From Streptomyces monashensis (GTDB lineage: Bacteria > Actinomycetota > Actinomycetes > Streptomycetales > Streptomycetaceae), in the NCBI RefSeq assembly GCF_001866665.1, contig NZ_MLYO01000016.1, forward strand, positions 1 through 64,000: a stretch of DNA of 64,000 nucleotides, in the 5' to 3' direction. Below, piece by piece: positions 36,730 to 44,794 of this stretch. The notes beneath the pieces were generated by a model, which did not search any database, was not told the DNA's origin, and saw only the letters and a list, made by a program, of their open reading frames with translations. The position numbers and the translations under genes were made by a program. The first letter of the stretch is position 1. Every line of letters begins with the position of its first letter.

Positions 36730-38274
36730 TCACTGTGGGGGATTGCCGTGTTTGCGGGCGGGACGCTCGGCGTGCTTCGTGCGCAGCATCGACAGCGCCC
36801 CGATGAGGACGGCGCGGGTGTCGGCCGGGTCGATCACGTCGTCCACGAGGCCTCGTTCGGCCGCGTAGTACGGGTGCATCAGCTCGGCCTTGTACTCCTT
36901 GACCAGCTCCGCGCGCCGCGCCTGCGGATCGTCGGCCTCGGCGATCTGCCGGCGGAAGATGACGTTCGCGGCGCCCTCGGCACCCATCACGGCGATCTCG
37001 TTGGTCGGCCAGGCGTACGTCAGGTCCGCCCCGATCGACTGGGAGTCCATGACGATGTACGCGCCGCCGTAGGCCTTGCGCAGGATGAGCGAGATGCGCG
37101 GCACGGTCGCGTCGCAGTAGGCGTACAGCAGCTTCGCGCCGTGCCGGATGATGCCGCCGTGCTCCTGGCCGACGCCCGGCAGGAAGCCCGGCACGTCCAG
37201 CAGGGTCACGATCGGGATGCTGAAGGCGTCGCACATCTGGACGAAGCGCGCGGCCTTTTCACTCGCCTCGATGTCCAGCACACCGGCCAGGGACTGCGGT
37301 TGGTTGGCGACGATCCCGACCACCTGGCCGTCGAGCCGGGCCAGCGCGCAGATGATGTTGCGCGCCCAGCGCTGGTGCACCTCCAGGTAGTCGCCGTCGT
37401 CGACGATCTCCTCGATCACCCGCGCCATGTCGTACGGCCGGTTCCCGTCCACCGGCACCAGGTCCGCGAGCGCGGCGCAGCGCCGGTCCGCGGGGTCGTC
37501 ACAGGGCACCGCGGGCGGGTTCTCGCGGTTGTTGCGGGGCAGGAGCGAGAGCAGATAGCGGACCTCCTCCAGACAGGTCTCCTCGTCGTCGTAGGCGAAG
37601 TGGCACACGCCGCTGGTCTCGGCGTGCACGTCGGCGCCGCCGAGCCCGTTCTGGCTGATCTCCTCGCCGGTCACGGCCTTGACCACGTCCGGGCCCGTGA
37701 TGAACATCTGCGAGGTCTCGCGGACCATGAAGACGAAGTCCGTGAGGGCGGGCGAGTACGCCGCGCCGCCCGCGCACGGGCCGAGCATCACGCTGATCTG
37801 CGGGATGACACCCGAGGCGGCGGTGTTGCGGCGGAAGATGCCGCCGTACCCGGCGAGTGCGGTCACGCCCTCCTGGATCCGGGCGCCCGCACCGTCGTTC
37901 AGGGAGACCAGCGGCGCGCCGGCCGCCAGGGCCATGTCCATGATCTTGTGGATCTTGGCCGCGTGGGCCTCGCCCAGGGCGCCGCCGAAGATCCGGAAGT
38001 CATGGGCGTAGACGAAGACGGTACGGCCCTCGACCGTGCCCCAGCCGGTGACGACGCCGTCGGTGTACGGCTTCTTCGCCTCCAGCCCGAACCCCTGCGC
38101 CCGGTGCCGGCGCAGCGGCTCGACCTCGTGGAACGAGTCCGCGTCGAGCAGCAGGCCGATCCGCTCGCGCACGGTGAGCTTGCCCTTGGCCCTCTGGGCG
38201 GCCGTCGCCCTCTCACTGGGGCCGGCGAGCACGCTCTCGCGCAGGCCGGCCAGTTCCTCGACGCGGGACCTCAT
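36730..38274 (-). CDS. Acyl-CoA carboxylase carboxyltransferase (beta) subunit
   Basis: A 514-residue PccB/AccD-type carboxyltransferase. The crotonase-fold halves are complete: GAGARIQEGVTALAGYGGIFRRN, GPCAGGAAYSPALTDFVFM, LLDVPGFLPGVGQEHGGIIRHGAKLLYAY and RKAYGGAYIVMDSQSIGADLTYAWPTNEIAVMGAEGAANV. It carboxylates acetyl- or propionyl-CoA using biotin-CO2 from an alpha subunit. GGGGAGA precedes the ATG. Located between the epsilon gene and the SARP gene, so it may supply malonyl-CoA or methylmalonyl-CoA to the adjacent cluster. Confidence 0.93.
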   Translation of the reverse strand: MRSRVEELAGLRESVLAGPSERATAAQRAKGKLTVRERIGLLLDADSFHEVEPLRRHRAQGFGLEAKKPYTDGVVTGWGTVEGRTVFVYAHDFRIFGGALGEAHAAKIHKIMDMALAAGAPLVSLNDGAGARIQEGVTALAGYGGIFRRNTAASGVIPQISVMLGPCAGGAAYSPALTDFVFMVRETSQMFITGPDVVKAVTGEEISQNGLGGADVHAETSGVCHFAYDDEETCLEEVRYLLSLLPRNNRENPPAVPCDDPADRRCAALADLVPVDGNRPYDMARVIEEIVDDGDYLEVHQRWARNIICALARLDGQVVGIVANQPQSLAGVLDIEASEKAARFVQMCDAFSIPIVTLLDVPGFLPGVGQEHGGIIRHGAKLLYAYCDATVPRISLILRKAYGGAYIVMDSQSIGADLTYAWPTNEIAVMGAEGAANVIFRRQIAEADDPQARRAELVKEYKAELMHPYYAAERGLVDDVIDPADTRAVLIGALSMLRTKHAERPARKHGNPPQ

Positions 38275-38336
38275 GTCTCCCCCTGCATACGTGAAGTGAC
38301 GGAACCCCACTGGTCCGCCCAGCCTGGCAAGGCGGG

Positions 38337-38354
38337 CTGACCGGGGGCTGACGG
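38337..38354 (+). promoter_or_regulatory. Two SARP-box-like heptamers upstream of the carboxyltransferase gene
   Basis: CTGACCG (38337-38343) and CTGACGG (38348-38354) are spaced 11 bp apart, like the repeats at 39472 and 56993. They point away from the carboxyltransferase gene, so their role is unclear. Confidence 0.4.
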
Positions 38355-38384
38355 ACCGCTTACGCGGGACAACGCCGCAGTCCC

Positions 38385-39170
38385 TCAGGCGAGTTGGAGA
38401 TCGGCGTCCCTGGTCAGGGCGGGGTCGTGGGCGAGGATCGCGCTCTCGACGCGGCGCAGCGCGGGGGAGGGCTGGATGCCGAGTTCGTCGTCGAGGCGGC
38501 GGCGCATGCGGCGGAAGGCGTCGAGGGCGTCGGCCTGCCGGCCCGCGCCGTACAGGGCGATCATCAGCTGCTCGCAGAAGCGCTCGCGCAGCGGGTGGTT
38601 GGTGTGCGCCTCGGCCAGCTCCGCGAGGACGGCCGCGTGCCGTCCCAGCCGTAACTCGGCGTCGAAGCGCAGCTCCATCGCGCGCATCCGGTACTCCTCC
38701 AGGCGGGCGCCCGCCAGCTGGCACAGCGTTCCGCCGGGGAAACCGCCGAACACCGCCCCGCGCCACAGCGCCAGCGCGTCCTCCAGCAGCCTGGCGGTGC
38801 GGCCCGCGTCGGCAGCGCCGGCGCCCTCCGCCTGCCGTACGGCCCGGATGAACTCGGCCGCGTCCAGCTCTCCCTCGCCGAGGCTCAGCCGGTAGCCGGC
38901 CGGATGGATCGTCACCCGCGAGGCCGCGCGGTCCGGCTCCAGCGTGCGGAGCCTGCGCCGCAGCCTGCTGATGTGTGCCTGGAGGGCGTTGGCCTGGTTG
39001 TCGGGGGCGGCCTCACCCCACATCTCCTCGGCCAGGCTCTCCCCGGACACCGGCCGGCCCTCGCTGACCAGCAGCGTCTGCACCAGGATGCGCTGGAGAT
39101 CACCCGGGACGTCCGCCGGGCCCGCGTCGGTGCGTATCTCCAGCGGTCCGAGAACGGAGAACCTCAGCAT
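38385..39170 (-). CDS. SARP-family transcriptional activator
   Basis: A 261-residue Streptomyces antibiotic regulatory protein. The N-terminal OmpR-like winged helix is LRFSVLGPLEI to LRTLEPDRAASRVTIHPAGYRLSL. The bacterial transcriptional activation domain follows (DAAEFIRAVRQAE, EEYRMRAMELRFDAELRLGRH, HPLRERFCEQLMIALYGAGRQADAL, DELGIQPSPALRRVESAIL). ATG 39170 is chosen from the family start. Codon 173 (38652-38654 on the reverse strand) is TTA, so translation should depend on bldA. Likely targets are the CTGACNN repeats at 39472, 56993 and 57052. Confidence 0.93.
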   Translation of the reverse strand: MLRFSVLGPLEIRTDAGPADVPGDLQRILVQTLLVSEGRPVSGESLAEEMWGEAAPDNQANALQAHISRLRRRLRTLEPDRAASRVTIHPAGYRLSLGEGELDAAEFIRAVRQAEGAGAADAGRTARLLEDALALWRGAVFGGFPGGTLCQLAGARLEEYRMRAMELRFDAELRLGRHAAVLAELAEAHTNHPLRERFCEQLMIALYGAGRQADALDAFRRMRRRLDDELGIQPSPALRRVESAILAHDPALTRDADLQLA

Positions 39171-39603
39171 GTCTTTCCCCCTTGATGACAATTCCTCGGC
39201 GACGGTTTTTCCGATGTGGTGCTGCGATGGCAGACAAGGGTGACCGCATACGCCTCGCCCCGGCGGGCCTCGATTTCCTTCAGCGGCCCGCCGGGGCGGA
39301 TTTTCCGCCGGGACGGGGGCGGCCGGCGGTTCCTGGAATCCGGAATGGTGAATTCTCATTCACCCGCGTTCGGACATCGCGATCCGGCGGTGGTGCGTAC
39401 CACGGTGGGGAGGGCGGGATCCCGGCTCCGGTGTTCCGTGCCGTTCACGTCCATCACAGTGACACCGTGCGCTGACGGAATGCTGACACGGTTCTGACGC
39501 AAGGCAATGAATTTCCAACGGCCCTTTTCCCGGACGGCCCGGCGGTGCTGTACTCCCTGCAACACTCCCATGCCGCGAAAACGCGCCCGAAAGGGGTAGG
39601 CGA
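39171..39603. promoter_or_regulatory. Divergent control region between the SARP gene and the rightward operon
   Basis: A 433-bp gap without a convincing gene. The right part contains three SARP-type heptamers (39472-39500), then AT-richer sequence AAGGCAATGAATTTCC that can supply a -10, then a leader of about 85 nt to the ATG at 39604. The left part, in front of the SARP gene, is GC-rich and has no clear repeat. Confidence 0.55.
39472..39500 (+). promoter_or_regulatory. SARP binding site A: three heptamers at 11-bp spacing
   Basis: CTGACGG (39472-39478), CTGACAC (39483-39489) and CTGACGC (39494-39500) repeat at exactly 11 bp, one helical turn, pointing toward the rightward operon. Eight bases after the last copy comes GAATTT (39509-39514), matching the known SARP rule that the last repeat lies 8 bp before the -10. 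Confidence 0.8.
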
Positions 39604-40623
39604 ATGACCGCCACCACCACCGAGAGCACCGCCGGAAGCAGTACCGACAGCCGGATTCTGGACGCGATACGCACCCACACCGCGAGCGAGAATCCGAGTT
39701 CGTTCCTGACCCTCAACAGCGGAAACAGCGTCTTCACCGTCCCGGGCACGGACGGTGTCGTCGTCTACCGCCGCACCGGCCGCTGGGCCGTGCAGTTCGG
39801 CGGCCCCTTCGCCGCCGAGGAGGACTACGACACCCTCCTCGACGCCTTCCGGCAGCGCGCCCGGGACGAGGGGCTCGGCGTCGTGGGCGTCCAGCTCCAG
39901 CGCGCCGACGCCGAGCGCTACGCCCGGCGCGGCTTCACCGTCAACCAGGTCGGCGCCTCCTGGGCGGTGAGCCTGGCCGAATTCACCCTGCGCGGCACGA
40001 AGTTCATGCAGCTGCGCAACAAGATCTCCCGTGCCCACCGCAACGGCCTGACCATCCAGGAGGCCGACGCCGCCGACGTGCGCGAGGCCATCGCCGCCAT
40101 CGACGCGGCCTGGCTCGGCTCCAAGGGCGGTGCCCAGCAACTGGAGTTCCTGGTCGGCCAGATCGGCGGCCCGGCCCAGGCCCACCGCCGGCTCTTCGTC
40201 GGCACCATCGACGGCGCCCCGGTCGCCTACATCTCGTACTCCCCGGTGTACGGCAGCCGGGCCGGCTGGATGCACGACCTCAGCCGCCGCATCCCGGAGG
40301 GCTCCCCGGGCCTGATGGAGGCCATCAACGCGCACGCCATCGAGGTGTTCCGGGCCGAGGGCGTCGCATGGCTGCACTTCGGGTTCACCCCCTTCACCGG
40401 GCTGGACGCGAGCCACGAACTCGACGGCCACAGCCCGGCGTTCCAGTGGCTGATGCACGCCCTGTGGGCCGAGGGCGCCGCGCTGTACCCGGCGCAGACG
40501 CAGCTGTCGTACAAGCAGAAGTGGGCCCCTGACCTGAGCATCCCCGAGTACGTCGCCATCGACGGTCCGCAGGCCTCGCTGCCCGGATTCGCGCACGTCT
40601 TCCGTGCCTGCAACGCCTTCTGA
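39604..40623 (+). CDS. VlmA-like aminoacyl-tRNA-dependent transferase (DUF2156/MprF-type GNAT fold)
   Basis: A 339-residue soluble protein of the DUF2156 (phosphatidylglycerol lysyltransferase C-terminal) family: a tandem GNAT fold that takes an amino acid from aminoacyl-tRNA. Typical segments are FLTLNSGNSVFTVPGTDGVVVYRRTGRWAVQFGGPF, KFMQLRNKISRAHRNGLTIQEA and WMHDLSRRIPEGSPGLMEAINAHAIEVFRAEGVAWLHFGFTPF. No membrane flippase domain is present, unlike MprF. In valanimycin biosynthesis VlmA, from the same superfamily, moves serine from seryl-tRNA to an alkyl hydroxylamine. The seryl-tRNA synthetase gene in this cluster makes the same role likely here. First gene of a rightward operon behind SARP site A. 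Confidence 0.8.
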   Translation: MTATTTESTAGSSTDSRILDAIRTHTASENPSSFLTLNSGNSVFTVPGTDGVVVYRRTGRWAVQFGGPFAAEEDYDTLLDAFRQRARDEGLGVVGVQLQRADAERYARRGFTVNQVGASWAVSLAEFTLRGTKFMQLRNKISRAHRNGLTIQEADAADVREAIAAIDAAWLGSKGGAQQLEFLVGQIGGPAQAHRRLFVGTIDGAPVAYISYSPVYGSRAGWMHDLSRRIPEGSPGLMEAINAHAIEVFRAEGVAWLHFGFTPFTGLDASHELDGHSPAFQWLMHALWAEGAALYPAQTQLSYKQKWAPDLSIPEYVAIDGPQASLPGFAHVFRACNAF

Positions 40624-40660
40624 CGACACATCGAAGCCTCATCACCCACCAGGAGAAGTC

Positions 40661-40810
40661 ATGAGCCAGTCCACCGAGGAACTCCAGCACGCCATGGTCG
40701 AGCAGCTGATGGCCGTCATCGGGGCACCCGACGACCAGCAGGTCGCCGAGGCCGCCGACGCCGTCGTGCGCGCCCTGGACGAGCGGCTGCGCGCCGAGGC
40801 GGCCGCCTGA
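40661..40810 (+). CDS. Small helical protein (49 aa), cluster-associated
   Basis: A 49-residue acidic, all-helical peptide (STEELQHAMVEQLMAVIGAPDDQQVAEAADAVVRALDERLRAEAAA). ATG 40661 has AGGAG seven bases upstream, so it is likely translated. It lies 37 bp after the VlmA-like gene in the same operon. No known domain. It could be a partner or stabiliser of the transferase. Confidence 0.65.
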   Translation: MSQSTEELQHAMVEQLMAVIGAPDDQQVAEAADAVVRALDERLRAEAAA

Positions 40811-41058
40811 GCACGGCACGTGCGATCAGAGGGACATCAGTGTCACATCAGCGCTCCACGGAACGCTGGACACACGTTCGCCCGGCGGCCCGGGCCCGGG
40901 GGCACCGCACTGTGCTCCCGTCGCCCCGGTCCGCCGGGTGAGCCCCGCCCGCGACGGTGACCGCGCGCGGGAGCTGAAGTCGACTCGCGGCGCCCGCAGC
41001 TCCGCCCGGCCGCGGCGCCGCCGCCCGATCCGGGCACTTCTCCCAAGGAGAGCAACGC
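40811..41058. other. Intra-operon gap
   Basis: A 248-bp GC-rich gap before the desaturase gene. No convincing gene, terminator or SARP repeat is visible. AAGGAG at about 41045-41050 is the desaturase ribosome-binding site. A secondary promoter is possible. Confidence 0.4.
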
Positions 41059-42183
41059 ATGCAGCGTCCGCACATACAGACGGCCGGGGCCCCCGCCTCC
41101 GCGGCCACAGCCCGCCCCGGCGCCTCGGCGACCTTCGCCGAACTGCTCAAACGGGTCAAGGCCGAGGGACTGCTCGACCTCGACCCGCGCTACTACGTGG
41201 GCAAGCTCGCCCTCAACACCCTCCTGCTGCTGATCGGGTTCGCCGCCTTCTTCGAACTGGGCGACTCCTGGTGGCAGCTCGCCACGGCCCTGTGGATGGG
41301 CCTGTGCGGCGGCCAGTCGGCGTTCATGTGGCACGACGCCGGCCACAAGGCGATGTTCCGCAGCAAGAAGGCCGCCTCCGCGGTCGGCTATGTGCACGCC
41401 AACCTGGTCAACGGGGTCAGCTACGGCTGGTGGGTCAACCACCACAACCGGCACCACTCCAACCCCAACCACCTGGACATGGACCCGGACATCGGCCGGC
41501 GCACCGCCATCTTCGACATCAAGCAGTACCCCTCCCGCAAGGGCACCCAGAAGCTCGTCGTGCGCTACCAGAGCGTGCTGTTCTTCGTGCTGCTCGTGCT
41601 CGAGGGCTTCAAGATGCTGAAGACGGCCGTCCTGTCCATCGTCCAGGGCAAGACGAAGCGGCCCGCGCTGGAGACCTCCCTGATCCTGCTGCGCACCGCC
41701 GTCTACCTCGGCCTCGTCCTCACCGTCCTGTCCCCGGCGCTCGCGGTCGCGTTCGTCGTCGTCCAGCACGCCGCCCTCGGCGTCTACTTCGGGATGATCT
41801 TCGCCCCGAACCACAAGGGCATGCAGATCCGCGACGGCGAGGAGGAGACCCTGGACTGGCTGGAGCGCCAGGTCCTGACCTCCCGCAACATCCGGCCCAG
41901 CCTGCTCGTCGACTTCCTCTACGGCGGCCTCAACTACCAGGTCGAGCACCACCTGTTCCCGGCCATGCCGCAGAAGAGCCTGCCGCGCGCCCGCGAACTC
42001 ACCATGCAGTACTGCGCCGAGCGCGGAGTGCCGTACCACGAGGTCGGGTTCTGGGCCTCGTACCGCGAGGTCGCCTCCTACCTGCACGAGGTCAGCGCGC
42101 CCGTGCGCCGCGGTGACGTCGCGGAGCAGATCCGCCGCCAGGCAGCGGCGGCCGAGGCCGCCGAGGCTGCCCGGGTCGCCTGA
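41059..42183 (+). CDS. Membrane fatty acid desaturase
   Basis: A 374-residue integral-membrane diiron desaturase. The three histidine boxes are HDAGH (residues 92-96), HHNRHH (128-133) and QVEHH (294-298), the last with Gln typical of front-end/linoleoyl-type desaturases. Hydrophobic segments flank the boxes. It would put a cis double bond into an acyl chain using O2 and electrons from ferredoxin; a ferredoxin gene lies two genes downstream. In the cluster it probably unsaturates the alkyl chain of the product or a precursor. Confidence 0.93.
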   Translation: MQRPHIQTAGAPASAATARPGASATFAELLKRVKAEGLLDLDPRYYVGKLALNTLLLLIGFAAFFELGDSWWQLATALWMGLCGGQSAFMWHDAGHKAMFRSKKAASAVGYVHANLVNGVSYGWWVNHHNRHHSNPNHLDMDPDIGRRTAIFDIKQYPSRKGTQKLVVRYQSVLFFVLLVLEGFKMLKTAVLSIVQGKTKRPALETSLILLRTAVYLGLVLTVLSPALAVAFVVVQHAALGVYFGMIFAPNHKGMQIRDGEEETLDWLERQVLTSRNIRPSLLVDFLYGGLNYQVEHHLFPAMPQKSLPRARELTMQYCAERGVPYHEVGFWASYREVASYLHEVSAPVRRGDVAEQIRRQAAAAEAAEAARVA

Positions 42184-42242
42184 GCCCCGGCCCGCGTCCG
42201 CCGGGCCGTCCCGACGTCCGCCCGCCCCAAGGAGCACGATCC

Positions 42243-43610
42243 ATGTCCCAGACCACCGCGGCGGCGGGCGACGTCACCGCTCCCGCCACGATCGGCGCCC
42301 GGCTGGACCGGCTGCCGATCCTCCCGCTGCACCGCAGACTCACGGCCGTCATCGGTGTCGGCCTGTTCTTCGACACCTTCGAGAACAACCTGTCCGGCAC
42401 CCTCGGCAAGGTGCTCCAGAGCGACTTCGGCTTCGGCGCGACCTCGCTCAAGCTGGTCCTGGCCTCGGGATTCCTCGGCCAGTTCCTCGGTTCCCTGACG
42501 CTCGGCCGGATCGCCGACCGATTCGGCCGGCGCCGGGCCTTCCTCGTCAACCTCGCCCTCTACTCGGCGTTCTCACTGCTCGGCGCCCTCGCCCCGAACG
42601 CCGCCTGGCTGATCGGCACCCGCTTCCTCGCCGGCCTCGGCATCGGCGCCGAACAGGCCCTGTCCGACTGCTACCTGGCCGACGTACTGCCGGCCGGCCG
42701 GCGCGGCCGGTTCATCTCCGGCGCCTACACCCTCGCCTTCTGCGGGGTCCCCGCGGTGGGCTTCGCCGCGCTGTGGCTGGTCCCGCGCACCCCGCTCGGC
42801 GTGGCGGGCTGGCGCTGGCTGTTCGTGCTCGGCGCGGTCGGCTCCGCCGTGGTGTGGGTGCTGCGGCGCGGACTGATCGAGTCGCCGCGGTGGCTCGCGG
42901 TGAACGGCCGCGCCGCCGAGGCGGAGTCGTTGGTGTCCGGCATGGAGGCGGAGGCGGCCGGCCGCGGCCTGCTCCTCACCCCACCCGAGACACGGCCCGA
43001 GCCCCCCGCGCACGCGTCCACACTCCGGGACATCCTCGGCCCCGGCCTGCGGCGGCGCACCCTCGTCCTCTGGCTCTTCTCCGTGCTCTCGGTCGTCGGG
43101 TACTACGGCTTCGGCACGCTCGCGCCGCAGATCGTCGCCGCCAAGGGGTACGGGATCGTCGCCGGGCTCGGCTTCACGGCGCTGTCCTTCCTCGGGTATC
43201 CCGTGGGCTCGGCGCTCGCCCTGCCCGTCGTGGACCGGGTCGAGCGCCGCACCCTGATCGCCCTGTCGTCGGCCGCGATGGTGGTCGCGGGACTCGGCTT
43301 CGCCTGTGCGGGCTCGGCCGCCCTGGTGGTGGTCTGCGGCTTCGCCTACACCCTGTGCAGCAACGTCTTCTCCAGCGTCTCGCACGTCTATCTCTCCGAG
43401 CAGTACCCGACCGTGATCCGGGCCACCGCCGCGGGCGCCGCCTACTCGCTGTCCAAACTCAGCGCCGGCGCCCTGCCGTTCGCGCTGCTGCCGGTCCTCG
43501 ACGCCCACGGGCCCGGCGCGCTGTTCGGCGTCATCGCCGCCGCCATGGCCGTCCTCGCCCTCACCGTGCTGACCCTCGGCGAACGCACCACCGGCCGCCC
43601 CGTCGACTGA
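42243..43610 (+). CDS. MFS transporter, candidate exporter
   Basis: A 455-residue major facilitator with 12 predicted helices. The sugar-porter-like signature GRIADRFGRRRAFL lies after TM2, and DRVERRTLI after TM8. CAAGGAG ribosome-binding site, 59 bp after the desaturase gene. Lying inside the biosynthetic operon, it is a good candidate for product export and self-protection; the valanimycin cluster also has an MFS efflux gene. Uptake of a precursor cannot be excluded. Confidence 0.9.
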   Translation: MSQTTAAAGDVTAPATIGARLDRLPILPLHRRLTAVIGVGLFFDTFENNLSGTLGKVLQSDFGFGATSLKLVLASGFLGQFLGSLTLGRIADRFGRRRAFLVNLALYSAFSLLGALAPNAAWLIGTRFLAGLGIGAEQALSDCYLADVLPAGRRGRFISGAYTLAFCGVPAVGFAALWLVPRTPLGVAGWRWLFVLGAVGSAVVWVLRRGLIESPRWLAVNGRAAEAESLVSGMEAEAAGRGLLLTPPETRPEPPAHASTLRDILGPGLRRRTLVLWLFSVLSVVGYYGFGTLAPQIVAAKGYGIVAGLGFTALSFLGYPVGSALALPVVDRVERRTLIALSSAAMVVAGLGFACAGSAALVVVCGFAYTLCSNVFSSVSHVYLSEQYPTVIRATAAGAAYSLSKLSAGALPFALLPVLDAHGPGALFGVIAAAMAVLALTVLTLGERTTGRPVD

Positions 43611-43638
43611 ACCCATCCATCTGCACAAGGAGTTGAGC

Positions 43639-43968
43639 ATGGCCTACGTCATCGGACTGCCCTGCGTCGACGTCAAGGACCGCTCCTGCATCGACGAATG
43701 CCCCGTCGACTGCATCTACGAAGGCCGCCGCGCCCTCTACATCCACCCGGACGAATGCGTGGACTGCGGAGCCTGCGAACCGGTCTGCCCCGTCGACGCC
43801 ATCTACTTCGAGGACGACGTGCCCGCGGAGTGGGGCGGCGACCACGCGGCCTCCAACGCCGCCTTCTTCACGGGCCTCGGCTCGCCCGGCGGCGGCAGCG
43901 CGATCGGCCCCCAGGACCATGACTCGCCGCTGGTCGGCGGGCTGCCCGAGGGGGTGTCGGTGGCGTGA
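43639..43968 (+). CDS. Seven-iron-type ferredoxin
   Basis: A 109-residue bacterial ferredoxin with two cluster motifs: Cys9, Cys17, Cys21, Cys25-type at the N terminus (CVDVKDRSCIDECPVDC) and CVDCGACEPVCP (Cys40, 43, 46, 50). The arrangement suits a [3Fe-4S][4Fe-4S] protein of the actinobacterial FdxA type. AAGGAG precedes ATG 43639. It overlaps the enoyl reductase gene by 4 bp. Likely electron donor for the desaturase or for the diiron oxygenase of the leftward operon. Confidence 0.93.
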   Translation: MAYVIGLPCVDVKDRSCIDECPVDCIYEGRRALYIHPDECVDCGACEPVCPVDAIYFEDDVPAEWGGDHAASNAAFFTGLGSPGGGSAIGPQDHDSPLVGGLPEGVSVA

Positions 43969-44732
43969 GCGGCCTGCTCGCCGGCAAGCGCGTCCTGGTC
44001 ACCGGCCTGGTCACGGACGCCTCCATCGCCTTCCACGTGGCCCGCATCGCCCAGGAGGAGGGCGCCGAGGTGCTGCTCACCGGCTTCGGCCGGCTCTCCC
44101 TGATCGAGCGGTTCGCGGACAAGCTGCCGAGGTCCGCCCCGGTCATCGAGCTGGACGTCACCGACCAGGACCACCTCGACACCCTCGCCGAGCGGATCGG
44201 CGCGCACACCGACTCCCTCGACGGCGTCGTCCACTCCATCGCCTACGGACCCCGGGGCGCCTTCTCCTTCCTCGACGGCACCTGGGCCGACGTCGCGACG
44301 GCCGTGCAGGTCTCGGCGTACTCCCTGAAGTCCCTCACCACCGCCTGTCTGCCGCTGCTGGAGCGGCGCGGCGGCTCGGTCGTCGGCCTCACCTTCGACG
44401 CGGGCGTGGCCTGGCCGCACTACGACTGGATGGGCGTCGCGAAGGCCGCCCTCGAGTCCACCAGCCGCTATCTCGCCCGCGACCTCGGCAGCCGCGGCAT
44501 CCGCTGCAACCTGGTCGCGGCCGGCCCCCTGCGCTCCATGGCCGCCAGATCCATCCCCGGCTTCGCCGAACTGGCCGACGTCTGGACCACCGGCCGCGCC
44601 CCGGTCGGCTGGGACCTCACCGACCCCGGCCCGGCCGCCCGCGGGGTCGTCGCCCTGCTGTCGGACTTCTTCCCGCGCACCACCGGCGAGATCGTCCACG
44701 TCGACGGCGGGGTGCACATGACGGGCGCCTGA
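43965..44732 (+). CDS. Enoyl-ACP reductase, FabI/InhA-like
   Basis: A 255-residue short-chain-dehydrogenase-fold enoyl-ACP reductase. The NADH loop VTGLVTDASIAFHVARIAQEEGAEVLLTGFGRL is InhA-like, and the catalytic Tyr-x6-Lys is YDWMGVAK. It reduces the 2-enoyl thioester in each chain-elongation cycle. GTG start overlapping the ferredoxin stop (GTGA). As the window's only complete enoyl reductase, it may serve the discrete KAS enzymes or act in trans for the PKS, whose own ER is truncated. Last gene of the rightward operon, before a perfect terminator. Confidence 0.9.
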   Translation: MSGLLAGKRVLVTGLVTDASIAFHVARIAQEEGAEVLLTGFGRLSLIERFADKLPRSAPVIELDVTDQDHLDTLAERIGAHTDSLDGVVHSIAYGPRGAFSFLDGTWADVATAVQVSAYSLKSLTTACLPLLERRGGSVVGLTFDAGVAWPHYDWMGVAKAALESTSRYLARDLGSRGIRCNLVAAGPLRSMAARSIPGFAELADVWTTGRAPVGWDLTDPGPAARGVVALLSDFFPRTTGEIVHVDGGVHMTGA

Positions 44733-44744
44733 GCACCGCGCGCC

Positions 44745-44782
44745 GAAGGGGGCGGGAGTCGCTTTCGACTCCCGCCCCCTTC
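44745..44782. terminator. 17-bp perfect hairpin, bidirectional terminator
   Basis: GAAGGGGGCGGGAGTCG (44745-44761) pairs without mismatch with CGACTCCCGCCCCCTTC (44766-44782) around a CTTT loop. It ends both the rightward fabI-type operon and the leftward operon whose last gene is serS-like. Confidence 0.95.
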
Positions 44783-44794
44783 TCCTGATGTGCG

